Origin: JBLIRR01 sp049472395
Lineage (GTDB): Bacteria; SZUA-182; DTGQ01; JBLIRR01
Length of the DNA stretch: 64,000 nt
NCBI GenBank assembly: GCA_049472395.1
Contig: JBLIRR010000015.1
Span: forward strand, 62,001 to 126,000
Reading direction: 5' to 3'
Shown here: positions 27,601 to 36,549 of the stretch, piece by piece
Layout of the letters: each line of letters opens with the position of its first letter
Position numbering within the stretch: the first letter of the stretch is position 1
Position numbers and translations under genes: made by a program
Notes under the pieces: generated by a model
The model's database searches: none
What the model saw: only the letters and a program-made list of their open reading frames with translations
What the model was told of the DNA's origin: nothing

Positions 27601-30600
27601 CTCAGAGATATGGTTAGATATAAACCAGAATGACTTTTATGAGGATGATGAAAAAAGACAGATGAGTCTTGAGTGGGATAGTAACACCGTGTATATATAT
27701 TGTGTTAACTTAGATACTTTAGTTTCAGAGGGCTTTAGCGGAGCAAACCTTTCTTATCAGTTTAAATTTGCAAATCAGAATAATTTTGCCCAGGGGGAGG
27801 CTACAGAAAGAGCTTTTGCATTCAAGGAGCCAACATTATCCTGGTCCCAGGCTGATCCAAATTTTGTTGATAAAGGAGTGTATCCTGAATTAGCGCGAAG
27901 TGGGAGTACAGTAACCTTTAAGGTCTCTTATGAAACTGAAAGCAATGATCTTCCTGTTACTAAGCAGGTATGGGTCTGGTCGGATCCGGATGATGATGGA
28001 GATTTGGAAATTGATGTATATATTGATATGAATATGATTGATCCAAATTCCATACCGATAGAATATGAGAAAACATGGGTAACACCTCAGCACGAAGGAG
28101 GATGGGTGAACTATCGTTTTATATTTAATGATGGCTATAAAGACGCAGTCAGCAATCCCACCTATGTTGATTCAGAGGGTAAAATTAGTGGCCCTGCAGA
28201 GGACAGCCAATTTTATATAAACAGGCCTCCAATACTACGATTTAACCAGGATTCTGCCACATATACCGTTAATCCAAATTTAGCTGTCGATGATCCTAAT
28301 GCTGTTCTTGTTGATCCCAATTTCAATGTAATTGATCCAAATTTTGCCTATATGCCACGTGAAGAAAGTGGGCTCTATACATTAAATGTTATCTATGCGG
28401 ATGCGGATAATCATCCGCCTGATCCAAATGCTGCTGCGTATATTATTCTTGATGCGAACACGCCGATTAGTCAATCACTAGCACTTTTTGCACGTTATGA
28501 GGATGATGACAATTATGAAGATGGCAAGATATATACTTGTTATCAGGTACAGCTTCTATATAATCCGGAAAATAATGGCAACCATACGTATAGAATTCAT
28601 TTTTATGATGGTTATCATGAGAGTGAATTATTAGGTTCTTTTTACCTCCCTCCTTATTATGAGGTGCCGGAGTTATTTTGGCCTGAGAATGAGGAATTTG
28701 AAGAAAACCAAGCTATTAAGAAGGATCCATATACTGCAAACCTTTATAATTTTCAGATAACCTATAGTGATGCTGATGCGTTAGATCCAAATAAGAGTAT
28801 TGAAGAGCTTATTCCCCAAAGAAGCTTGCTGGTTGATCTTGATAATGACGGAGTGTATGATCCAAATAAGGAGATATTTGAAATGGAGGAAATAGATCCC
28901 GTTGATACTGACCTGGTACTGGGCAAGATCTTTATTAAAGACATTGAGTATTCAGGAAACGGACCATTAACCTATAGATTTTTATTTCATGATGGCCACA
29001 ATATAGCAGCAGGTGCTCCAAGTGAAGATACCTATTTTGATTTGATAATACCAACCCTTACTTGGACTGGAGAATCTGGATTCAAAGTAGATGGAATAGA
29101 ATCAATAGATTGGGAGCAGAATCAGGTTGAAAATTTTGAGTTTCGTATAAAATATGAGGATAGAGGTGGAGTAGTTGCGGATGTTCGACAGGTATGGATT
29201 GATATTAATGGGAACGATGAATATGAAGATGATGAGAAATATGATATGAATCTTTATAGAACGAGTAAGGATGTGAATTCAAATATCAGAGTTTCTTATT
29301 ATTCTTATAAAATAGTAAAAAATCAGATACTCTATGATAGTGAAAAGCCAATCAAGTATAAATTTTATTTTTTGAGTCCGAATAATAGAACTGCAATAAC
29401 AAAGACCCCAGATAATGGGGATCCAACAGAAGATCAACTACTTACTTCTTTTGGGAGTATACCTCTCCTTTCTTTTACATCAGAAGATTATCCAAAGGGT
29501 GTGGATCCGGAAATAGGGGAAAGTGAGGATGCATTTAATTTTAGAGTTACTTATAGTGACGCTGATGATGAAGAACCTCAGAGTGCTCAAGTCTTAGTGT
29601 ACTTAGATGCAAATACCGACCCGACATTTAGTCGCAATTTAGTCGAGGCATCGACGGCGAATGACTATAGCGAGGGAAAAGATTTTTATACCTTAGAGCC
29701 GGTGAGATTGAATAATTATATAGCTTCCGGCATATTTAAGATTATTAAATATAGATTCCTATTCAGTGATTATCATAATATAGCTCATGGGACACCAACA
29801 TATTTCCATTCTTTTGTGCTTAATAATCATAGACCCTCGATTGATAGTGATAAATTGGATGATGTTATTTTTAAAGTAGGAGAATATGTAAATATTAAAA
29901 AATTAGTTTTAGAGGCTACTACTGATCCGGATGTTGAGTATGGGGATGAGCTTAAGGTTTCGTATCTCTCAGAATCACAATGGGTATCTGCGAATAATCT
30001 TCTCACCTTTACAAGTGATGATGTAGGGGAGGGACATAGGTTGTGGATCAAGGTTGTGGATCAATATGGAGAAGAGGATATCGAGATAGTGACCTATAGT
30101 GTTTCTGATATAATAGGGTCGCTCAGCGGGAAGCTAGTTGAATTGGGAGATGAAACTGTGCCAATAGAGGGAGCAGAAATAGCAGTTATTGATCCCAATC
30201 AAACTGATATTATTGTTGATCCAAATATGATAAAGGCAATAAGTGATCCCAATGGCAATTTTAGGCTTACGGTAAATGAAGGGACCTATAAATTAATAGT
30301 ATCGAAACCAGAATTTGAGATGAAGATTACTTCACCAATAACGATTGATGCCGGACAAGATAGTGAACTTATAGCGCCTATTCTTTTAAATCCTTATGTA
30401 GGATTGATTTCTGGCTGGGTCCAAGATCTCGAGGAGAGAGATATGGTCTTTGCAAAAGTAAGAGTAACAGCTGTAAGGATAGGCCAAAATTACAGGAGGG
30501 GCGTATATTGTCTGGAACCGGACGCAGATAATAAAGCATATTTTAATCTCTATCTTCCGAATGGAGACTATAACCTGATTGTATCCGGAGAGGATTATAA

Positions 30601-31891
30601 GACAATTAATGTCACTAATGGTGGTGTGGGATTTGAAGTGAATCATAATTATAATCCTGATTTTCCTAATACCTATCCAAATCCTTCGCAATATAGTGAA
30701 CTTGGAATTACCTTGGAGACAAAAGTTGACTGGAGAATAACCTCATATGAGGTCAATGTAAGTGAAGATCCTAATATCGTCATAAATGAGACCAAGATCA
30801 TCATTGCTCAAGAAGGAGTGATTGAACCTGATATTGCCGAGATCGATTATGATTATAATGAAACGGCCGAGATAATTGGCGTAATTGATCCTAATAGTAA
30901 GCAGCTCCCTGAAGATGATTATGCTGTCCCTCATTATCAGATTATTTACAATGATTATGCGGGAGAAGCAACGGGTACAGTGAGAATTACGTTAGAGATT
31001 CCGGCTAAAGATAAATATATCTATGTGCCTTCAGTGATGTATGCCTTTGATATCCACCCCGAGAAGACCCCAGCAGAAGATGAGGTATCGACAAATGAGC
31101 CTCTTATATGGCTTACCACTCAGAATAGCATTGATCCAGACCTGGGGGGGACAGCTGGATTTGATCCGAAGACACTCGGCCAGTATTTCGATAGTACCTA
31201 TATTTATATCCCCCCTGGAGTACTTTCAGAGGGAGGAAAAATGGCTCGCATAAAAAGAGGAGCTCGGAGAGATACGAGACAGGTGAGTTATGAATATACT
31301 ATTGATATCCTGGGGGATAATGATCTGCCGGATTCTGCTGCTCTGTTATTTGATGAAGATGAATATCTCACAATTTCTATGCAAATAGATCCTAATCGTT
31401 GGAATGGCCATCTCCCTGATGTGGAAATTCGCTATTATGAAGATTCTGCAGACATTGAATGGAAAACAAGTAATATTAATCCTAAATTACAGAAAATTAA
31501 TAATAGGACTATTGCTTTTAAGACAAATCATTTGAGTACTTTTGCAGGTTTTTCAATAATTCCAACTAATTTAGACGCTGAAATCAAACCTGACGGAGAA
31601 ATACATCTTGTGTGGGAAGACAATGCAATGAATGAGACAGGATTTAGAGTGCAGCGCAGCATCAATACAGGGGGGAATTTTATAAATCCGCTTACGATTA
31701 CTCTCGATGATCCAAATATAACAGAGTGTACGGATTCAAATATTGAAATTGGTATTGAATATATGTATAGAGTGCAGGCACTTACACGTTCAGGTGGAAC
31801 GAGCTATTCAAATACAGTCACGATTCGTTATCCTTCGAAGGGTGGTAAAGATGATTCAGGAGTAGGGTGCTTTATTACAATTGCGTGGTAA
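24626..31891 (+). CDS. Giant secreted repeat protein with calcium-loop-like motifs, regulatory-like domains and C-terminal FnIII
   Basis: 2421 residues. Signal peptide 1-27 (ends VFPAG). About 13 repeats of roughly 130 residues fill residues 28-1730; a typical unit runs LxWxGExGFExDGV, FxFxVxYxD, then VWIDxNxDGxYxxxEKYxM, then YxFxFxDxxN. Most units carry an Asp/Asn-rich loop (DRNGDGDYND, DIDDDGGYES, DINKDGDYTK, DTNNNGLYDS, DLDNDGVYDP) like calcium-binding DxDxDG loops; units 10 and 13 are degenerate. Next come a cadherin/Ig-like segment, two carboxypeptidase-regulatory-like domains (about 1830 and 1925), a beta-rich region, and a fibronectin type III domain (about 2310-2400). The C-terminus is GCFITIAW. 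The tripeptide DPN is strikingly frequent. Probably a cell-surface or matrix protein; function inferred only from architecture. Confidence 0.85.
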   Translation: MKKLIIIFTVVLLILIELKINPVFPAGSVVLDWVGVDLQNQNYYTDGVNPDSGIDGDQFDFRIKYVALDNAAPSIAQLWIDRNGDGDYNDTNERHTMAEYDTNDKTYSEPEGKIYQYLTIINYKGSLSVPYTFYFKSTSGSSAYSQEKYISVSPGDNYPRLTWTGETNFENDGVHRENMRYIFHITYIHNTFQDDMTPFRAEVWIDIDDDGGYESDEKFTMDSFNEASYDEGRIFEYIHGEGITFDDDEEHTIAYRFYFEDDYNGTIAIGAEDIVGDPTDETNNTFTVTGEPEQPGTAKPTLYFYRATGYQNDGVQPGEDGEGGDGGTQFTFKVTYQDAELKESPGKAQVWIDIDNNEKYDSYEKYNMQIIGTNDSEGEFHYQATKTIYYARNTPTDDDDISFRFYFENQDGTVAIDDPDYDGDPTDPAENDFDMDKAGYQPEISWPQDDVNKCVSIDPESGDYSFTIIYKDEDNVAPLETSLYIDINKDGDYTKGERRTMVKDPNNDDFDGTDGPGVAYIYSTSFDPNAIVKGENYSFRFLFHDGKNIASGPPNEDNTFQFINDAPTLTHTGTHLIVNGGQLVHFTVNYKDKENNPPLVRELWLYGYGDGDLQNIDRIEMQAVDPNDYDYMNGKDYTVEKRFYYCGVEPNEDVINYSYHFEDKYNLAEDASGDNFTITVKKVGTTPNLGWWGETGFENDGVHPNLIDGLNGFFKFKINYKDPDNQAPLFSQLWIDTNNNGLYDSSERYAMVPSSTQSTFTEWRSYYYIIWISAIDESKANTFHYRFYFNDGANMAQNVDTVALPVVHVDNNDPYIKVNIEKSKPELSWVGEEGFESDGVDPDTVQAGGPATFRVQYASSEGMAPQDKHVWIDLDGDAAFEPDEKYSMFREGDVNEDPNYRLGVIYGVQMPIFYNGTQNLKYKFHFSDREYSAVGVAAAEKLFSVSPGGIIPQISWGEDTVKGLNFNRETNNVCFSVEYQDGDEAHVVVPFVSEIWLDINQNDFYEDDEKRQMSLEWDSNTVYIYCVNLDTLVSEGFSGANLSYQFKFANQNNFAQGEATERAFAFKEPTLSWSQADPNFVDKGVYPELARSGSTVTFKVSYETESNDLPVTKQVWVWSDPDDDGDLEIDVYIDMNMIDPNSIPIEYEKTWVTPQHEGGWVNYRFIFNDGYKDAVSNPTYVDSEGKISGPAEDSQFYINRPPILRFNQDSATYTVNPNLAVDDPNAVLVDPNFNVIDPNFAYMPREESGLYTLNVIYADADNHPPDPNAAAYIILDANTPISQSLALFARYEDDDNYEDGKIYTCYQVQLLYNPENNGNHTYRIHFYDGYHESELLGSFYLPPYYEVPELFWPENEEFEENQAIKKDPYTANLYNFQITYSDADALDPNKSIEELIPQRSLLVDLDNDGVYDPNKEIFEMEEIDPVDTDLVLGKIFIKDIEYSGNGPLTYRFLFHDGHNIAAGAPSEDTYFDLIIPTLTWTGESGFKVDGIESIDWEQNQVENFEFRIKYEDRGGVVADVRQVWIDINGNDEYEDDEKYDMNLYRTSKDVNSNIRVSYYSYKIVKNQILYDSEKPIKYKFYFLSPNNRTAITKTPDNGDPTEDQLLTSFGSIPLLSFTSEDYPKGVDPEIGESEDAFNFRVTYSDADDEEPQSAQVLVYLDANTDPTFSRNLVEASTANDYSEGKDFYTLEPVRLNNYIASGIFKIIKYRFLFSDYHNIAHGTPTYFHSFVLNNHRPSIDSDKLDDVIFKVGEYVNIKKLVLEATTDPDVEYGDELKVSYLSESQWVSANNLLTFTSDDVGEGHRLWIKVVDQYGEEDIEIVTYSVSDIIGSLSGKLVELGDETVPIEGAEIAVIDPNQTDIIVDPNMIKAISDPNGNFRLTVNEGTYKLIVSKPEFEMKITSPITIDAGQDSELIAPILLNPYVGLISGWVQDLEERDMVFAKVRVTAVRIGQNYRRGVYCLEPDADNKAYFNLYLPNGDYNLIVSGEDYKTINVTNGGVGFEVNHNYNPDFPNTYPNPSQYSELGITLETKVDWRITSYEVNVSEDPNIVINETKIIIAQEGVIEPDIAEIDYDYNETAEIIGVIDPNSKQLPEDDYAVPHYQIIYNDYAGEATGTVRITLEIPAKDKYIYVPSVMYAFDIHPEKTPAEDEVSTNEPLIWLTTQNSIDPDLGGTAGFDPKTLGQYFDSTYIYIPPGVLSEGGKMARIKRGARRDTRQVSYEYTIDILGDNDLPDSAALLFDEDEYLTISMQIDPNRWNGHLPDVEIRYYEDSADIEWKTSNINPKLQKINNRTIAFKTNHLSTFAGFSIIPTNLDAEIKPDGEIHLVWEDNAMNETGFRVQRSINTGGNFINPLTITLDDPNITECTDSNIEIGIEYMYRVQALTRSGGTSYSNTVTIRYPSKGGKDDSGVGCFITIAW

Positions 31892-31936
31892 ATTAAAAAT
31901 TTTACTCAAAGTACGTTTGGATTTTTAGTAGTTATA

Positions 31937-32992
31937 TTAAAATGTGAGAGAAAGCTGGGCTGTGACTTTATGGGTAATATGATCATCGTCAACAAGTGAA
32001 TCTGTAAATGATCTTTTTTCATATAAATATTCAAGGCATAGGAATGTTTTTTCAAAAAGAGCATAGGAAAGAATTGCACCATACCTGTATTCTTTGATTA
32101 ATAATAAATCCTTCGCATATTTGCAGTGCTCGAATTTAATTGCAGATAAAAAGCGGTCGGCGAGGCCAAGAAATCCCAGCTCTGAATTCAACGCATATGG
32201 TTCTATTTGAGTCATCATTAAGGTAGTGTGATCAGTGTAATTTATAAAATCAAGAGCCCCTACAAACTCAAAATTAAATGAAAAAGGGCCTTGTTCTGCT
32301 TTGATGTAAATATTTATTCCACCTATATGATTCCATAAGGTTTTGTCCTTAAAATAATGTTGTAAGCCATTAGTATCAGAGATATGAGAAAGATAGGATA
32401 AGCCAAAGGCGAAGGGGGAAAAATCGGATCTCTCAATGTTGATATTGATGATATAATCAGCTATTCGTTCTTCAGATTCAATAAGATCAAGTTCATTTTC
32501 TTTAAATGCACTTAATCCAAGATTTATTCGTCCATAACTATATACCATTACTCCTCCTGCTTCTTTGATCTCTCCAATTCTTTTTGTATAAGGATCAGAT
32601 ATAAAACTCGAAGTGAATTTACCGAATGGGAGATATGTTTTTCCTATTGTAAAATAAAGAGGAAGGTAAAAGAAGGGATCTACGATAGTCACCGCTGCTT
32701 CATCAACAAGGAAATTTTTATTTACTGAATCATCTTCCTTTAAAAATGCCAGATGTACTGATGTATACCTGCCCATGCTCCGTGTAAATGTTAATTCGAC
32801 TGTCGCGAGGCTCATATCAAGAATGGAGGTGTTCAGATTAGGGTCTATGTCACTATAACTGGCCTCAATTTCTATTGAGCCGCCAAGGGAAAAAGCAGAT
32901 AAAGGCTCCTGTGCGCATATTTCATGTAACGAGGGACAGAGTATAATGGGTATAATAACGAAAAATAAAAAAAAATTTCCACTTGTGTGCAA
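31937..32992 (-). CDS. LbtU-like outer-membrane porin (paralogue 2)
   Basis: 351 residues. The first usable start is TTG 32992, with AGGGAG nine bases upstream, giving a signal peptide ending ICAQ. The mature protein has barrel-type alternating strands and shares with its upstream neighbour the words LATVELTF, GKTYLPFGKF, SSFISDPYTKRIGE and a C-terminal strand ending LSLTF. The family (LbtU-type siderophore porin) is recognised by general resemblance. It is separated from the upstream paralogue by a strong terminator, so its expression may be read-through dependent or uncoupled. Confidence 0.75.
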   Translation of the reverse strand: MHTSGNFFLFFVIIPIILCPSLHEICAQEPLSAFSLGGSIEIEASYSDIDPNLNTSILDMSLATVELTFTRSMGRYTSVHLAFLKEDDSVNKNFLVDEAAVTIVDPFFYLPLYFTIGKTYLPFGKFTSSFISDPYTKRIGEIKEAGGVMVYSYGRINLGLSAFKENELDLIESEERIADYIININIERSDFSPFAFGLSYLSHISDTNGLQHYFKDKTLWNHIGGINIYIKAEQGPFSFNFEFVGALDFINYTDHTTLMMTQIEPYALNSELGFLGLADRFLSAIKFEHCKYAKDLLLIKEYRYGAILSYALFEKTFLCLEYLYEKRSFTDSLVDDDHITHKVTAQLSLTF

Positions 32993-33007
32993 AGATAATT
33001 ACTCCCT

Positions 33008-33047
33008 AAAAAAAGGGGGAAATGCATTTTCTTTGCATCTCCCCCTT
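33008..33047 (-). terminator. Strong rho-independent terminator between the two LbtU-like genes
   Basis: On the minus strand a 14-base stem (AAGGGGGAGATGCA against TGCATTTCCCCCTT, one mismatch) with a short loop is followed by seven Ts. It lies 19 bases after the stop of the upstream gene and just ahead of the ribosome site of the downstream gene, so it should strongly limit read-through. Confidence 0.9.
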
Positions 33048-33065
33048 ACATGAACGGTGCATAAA

Positions 33066-34130
33066 TTAAAATTCGATAGCAAGCTGTGCTGTAATTGACG
33101 TTGCCGTATCTTCATCTCCACCACCGGCAGGTTCATAACCAGTACTATTGAGGATCTCAACTCCCAGCGTTGTTGCGTCATATAACCCATAAGATGCAGC
33201 AACACCGAAACGAGACTCAAAAGCATCAGGTATGTCCTCTTGATCCATAGTCTGTTCATATTTCCCCGCAATCTCAAGTCTTTCAGAAACCTCATATGCA
33301 AGTTCCACATTCCACGCTCCGGGTTTTTTGCCATCTAATGTGCCTAATCCAAGGTCCCCTGATTCAAATTCGCTCATTGCTTGTATATATTCCGCCTCCA
33401 GTGTAAAAGGCCCGCTTTTTGAGGTTAAAAAGACATTTAATCCGCCAACAGAGGAGTCAACGTAAGGATAATTTGTACCTGTATCATCATCAGTTGCAAT
33501 GCTTTGCATTGCATCAGTGTCTGCAATATTAGTGATATAACCTACACCAAAGGTTATGGGCATGTTGTCAGATTGGATATCGAATGTCAGATTCATTACA
33601 AATGTATTAATCATATCATCATCGCTGCTATCTGTCTCTGAAATATCCCCGTTACAGAAGCCAAGAGAAAAACTCGTGAGCCCCTTTGTATACCCGAAAA
33701 GCAAAGCTGATTCTGATGTTTCTCCAAGCTCGAGAGTAAATGGATCACTAATGAAATGAGTGGCAAAATTGCCAAATGGGACAAACATCCGTCCTATAGT
33801 GAGAGAAAAGGGGCATTTTTCTTCATTCGCAATTGTAATAGTACCGCTATCCACAACCACTTCCTCTGTTTCATCCTCTTCCCATAAAAGAACAACATTT
33901 CCTTTCACACTTTCACATATATCAGCGTCCAATCCAATCTCGACGGTTGCAAGTGTCACATCGGATACTGATCTCTTAGTGCCACTTTCTTCTTCACTTA
34001 CATATCCAAATTCTGTCTCGACAAGACCGCTTATCTCAAGAGCCGCCTCTGAGCGTGTAGCTGCTAGGGAAAGAATAAAAAGAAAACATAGCCCCAAAAT
34101 AAATACCACATCAAAAAATTTTTTTTTCAT
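33066..34130 (-). CDS. LbtU-like outer-membrane porin (paralogue 1)
   Basis: 355 residues from ATG 34130 with GAGGA upstream (a TTG at 34145 is unnecessary). Signal peptide ends RSEAA. The mature barrel includes EISGLVETEFGYVSEE, DVTLATVEIGLDADI, GRMFVPFGNFATHFISDPF and ends TAQLAIEF, with a terminal Phe typical of BAM-inserted barrels. Members of the LbtU group are outer-membrane porins implicated in siderophore uptake. The ligand here is not known. The NikR regulator immediately upstream makes metal-linked control plausible. Confidence 0.8.
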   Translation of the reverse strand: MKKKFFDVVFILGLCFLFILSLAATRSEAALEISGLVETEFGYVSEEESGTKRSVSDVTLATVEIGLDADICESVKGNVVLLWEEDETEEVVVDSGTITIANEEKCPFSLTIGRMFVPFGNFATHFISDPFTLELGETSESALLFGYTKGLTSFSLGFCNGDISETDSSDDDMINTFVMNLTFDIQSDNMPITFGVGYITNIADTDAMQSIATDDDTGTNYPYVDSSVGGLNVFLTSKSGPFTLEAEYIQAMSEFESGDLGLGTLDGKKPGAWNVELAYEVSERLEIAGKYEQTMDQEDIPDAFESRFGVAASYGLYDATTLGVEILNSTGYEPAGGGDEDTATSITAQLAIEF

Positions 34131-34316
34131 ATTTTTTTTCCTCAATTAAAATGTTTTTAAATTACCTGCTTTAACAAATTGTGTCCTGCTTTCTTACCAC
34201 CCCCCTTTTATCTCCTTAAGCCCTTGGCAAGATCAATAATTTTGATACAGAGCTTCCGCCTATCACTTAATTCACTTGCCTTAATACCGCATGTTATACT
34301 TTGTAGTGCACATAGT

Positions 34317-34736
34317 TTATACTAACTCTCGTCCTGTAGTAGTCATCGTCAATTTCCCATGCTTGACTCCTCTGTTTTTAATAAGACTATTGGCAATTTC
34401 CTGTATTTTTGCTGAGAGCCCCCTGACCACAAGAACCTCGAGACAATTATGTTCGTCAATATGCACATGAAGGCTTGATATGATGGAATTACAATATTTA
34501 TGCTGGCATTCCACTAATCGATCACTAATATCTCCTGCATCATGGTCGTAAACAAGTGTTATTGTCCCCATAGTTTCGTGATTGCTATCCTTCCATTCTT
34601 GTGATACAAGATTCTCTCTGATAATATCCCTGATTGCTTCAGAACGATTTACATAACCTTTTTTATGAATATATAGATCAAATTTTTGTAAAAGTTCGCT
34701 ATTCATGGATACGCCGAATCTAGATACCTTCTCCAT
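34317..34736 (-). CDS. nikR: NikR-family nickel-responsive transcriptional regulator
   Basis: 139 residues from ATG 34736, which has GAGGAG at ideal spacing; a longer start at 34766 adds 10 unlikely residues. The N-terminus is a ribbon-helix-helix DNA-binding domain (RFGVSMNSELLQKFD, RSEAIRDIIRE). The C-terminal ACT-like domain has all four nickel ligands in E. coli register plus three: His79, His90, His92 and Cys98. So it should bind nickel (or a similar metal) and DNA as a tetramer. No nik transporter is adjacent; the neighbours are two porin-like genes. A clear NikR operator was not found in the 34131-34316 gap. Confidence 0.93.
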   Translation of the reverse strand: MEKVSRFGVSMNSELLQKFDLYIHKKGYVNRSEAIRDIIRENLVSQEWKDSNHETMGTITLVYDHDAGDISDRLVECQHKYCNSIISSLHVHIDEHNCLEVLVVRGLSAKIQEIANSLIKNRGVKHGKLTMTTTGRELV

Positions 34737-34850
34737 CCTTTTCTCCTCAGATTCACTTTTTTTCATCCGCTGTAAAAGCTTTGTTGATCTTATTTGTTTC
34801 TGATATATTATATTATTAACTTTATTATTGCAATTTCAGAAGGATTTATT

Positions 34851-36530
34851 TTAAAATTTTCTGATAAGCAGCCATAAACCCATAAGCCCAGCGAAAGAGA
34901 AGCCGATAATGCCTAGTAGAGAATAGCCTTTAAACGAAGGCCCTTTACGAATAGAAATAATAATCGAAGAACCGATAACGAGAGATGAGATTAAAAGACT
35001 TAAGGAAAGGCGCTCACTTGATTGATGAATCTCTTTGATGAGATTCTCAAGCCCTTTATGCTCAAATTTAATGCTTTGCTCTCCTCTGCTTAATTTATTT
35101 AATAAAAGTAAAAGCTGCTGCGGGAGTGATTTAGCAACCTCAGAGATATAGTACGTATTTTTCTTTAAGATGTTTAGTAGTGTCCGTGGTCTCATTCTTT
35201 CCTTGAGCAGATGTTTTGCATAAGGGCGTGATATTTCAATGAGACTCATATTGGGATCAAGCTGTCTGCCAACTTCTTCGATAAAAAGAAGAGTTTTCCC
35301 CAAAAGCATCAAATCAGTGGGCACTCTAATCCCATGTTTTAAGGATATCTGAATGGTGTTATTTAATAATTCTCCGATATTAATCTGCTTGAGAGACAAA
35401 TCATAGTAAGTTTCTATAAAATCGATGAAGTCACGCTTAAAATCTTTCATATCGACTCCAGCACCGAGAAATCCCAATTTTGTATATTCGTGTATGAGTT
35501 GATCATAATTTTTATTGAGAAAAGCAAAAAGGACATTCGTGCAATTTGCGATAAGATCCTCATCAAGACGACCGACAATGCCAAAATCAATCAAACCTAT
35601 GGCGCCTTTTTCATTCATAACAAAAAGGTTCCCGGGGTGCGGATCACCATGAAACAATCCAAATTCGAGGATTTGTTTAAGAAAGATATTACAGCCATTT
35701 TGAGCAATTTGTAATCTATCCCAGCCGAGGCGATCAAACGTTGTGACTTCATCGACAGGGACACCAGACAGACGTTGAAGCACGAGCACCCTTTTAGAGG
35801 AAAATTCAGAATAGACCTTTGGGATTATAATACGGTCATCATCTTTAAAATTATTATAAAAGCGGTTAGTATAGTTTGCTTCAAGAGAAAAATCTAATTC
35901 CTTGCGAATTGACTTTGAAAATTCATTCACGATCCCGACTAGATTAAAGGGACGGGTTTCAGGGAGATATTTTTCCATCAAATGACTAAGATGAAAGAGA
36001 ATGTTTAGATCAGTATAAATAATATTTTCAATTCCTGGCCGCTGAACCTTAATAATAACATCTTCTCCAGTTTTAAGGATGCCTTTATGGGCCTGGGCAA
36101 TTGAAGCAGCTCCTGATGCATTTTCATCAACATAGTGAAAAAAATTATTCAATGTGCCGCCCAATTCCTTTTCAATTACTTCTTTTATCCTGTTAAAGGG
36201 AAGAGGAGGCAATTTATCTTGAAGTTTTTTAAGTTCAGTAGCGTATTCTTCCGGAACTAAATCTGCTCTGAGGCTTAAGAGTTGAGCAAATTTGATAAAT
36301 GTGGGGCCAAGCTCTCCGAATACTATCCGGAGACGAACTGGTGTCCCAATTCGTTCCTTTTCTTGAGCAGAGGGCTTTTTTAAAGTGAATATTCTTTTAC
36401 TTGTAGACAGGACATATTGAAGATTGAGCTGTTCAATGATATGCCCAAATCCATGCTTAATTAATACATTGAGGATTTGCCTTAATCGTTTAATATTCTT
36501 TATGGTCTGTCCGATATGAGGCAATTCCAC
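34851..36530 (-). CDS. ubiB: ABC1/UbiB family atypical kinase-like protein
   Basis: 559 residues from a GTG. Family motifs are present: KFAQLLSLRADLVPEEY (KxGQ-like motif), AASIAQAHKG (A-rich loop), VIIKVQRPG (catalytic Lys), HGDPHPGNL and LIDFGIVGRL (metal-binding). Two C-terminal hydrophobic helices (about 508-557) anchor it in the membrane. UbiB/COQ8 proteins support ubiquinone or other isoprenoid-lipid biosynthesis. It follows the phasin-like gene by 19 bases in one transcript. The symbol denotes family; a quinone role here is inferred. Confidence 0.85.
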   Translation of the reverse strand: MELPHIGQTIKNIKRLRQILNVLIKHGFGHIIEQLNLQYVLSTSKRIFTLKKPSAQEKERIGTPVRLRIVFGELGPTFIKFAQLLSLRADLVPEEYATELKKLQDKLPPLPFNRIKEVIEKELGGTLNNFFHYVDENASGAASIAQAHKGILKTGEDVIIKVQRPGIENIIYTDLNILFHLSHLMEKYLPETRPFNLVGIVNEFSKSIRKELDFSLEANYTNRFYNNFKDDDRIIIPKVYSEFSSKRVLVLQRLSGVPVDEVTTFDRLGWDRLQIAQNGCNIFLKQILEFGLFHGDPHPGNLFVMNEKGAIGLIDFGIVGRLDEDLIANCTNVLFAFLNKNYDQLIHEYTKLGFLGAGVDMKDFKRDFIDFIETYYDLSLKQINIGELLNNTIQISLKHGIRVPTDLMLLGKTLLFIEEVGRQLDPNMSLIEISRPYAKHLLKERMRPRTLLNILKKNTYYISEVAKSLPQQLLLLLNKLSRGEQSIKFEHKGLENLIKEIHQSSERLSLSLLISSLVIGSSIIISIRKGPSFKGYSLLGIIGFSFAGLMGLWLLIRKF

Positions 36531-36549
36531 CTATCAATCCTTATAGTTT

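Noticed and set aside
34131..34316. E. coli-type NikR operator (GTATGA-N16-TCATAC)
   Set aside because: No matching half-sites with the right spacing; the TTATAC/TTTATAC words there are direct rather than inverted.
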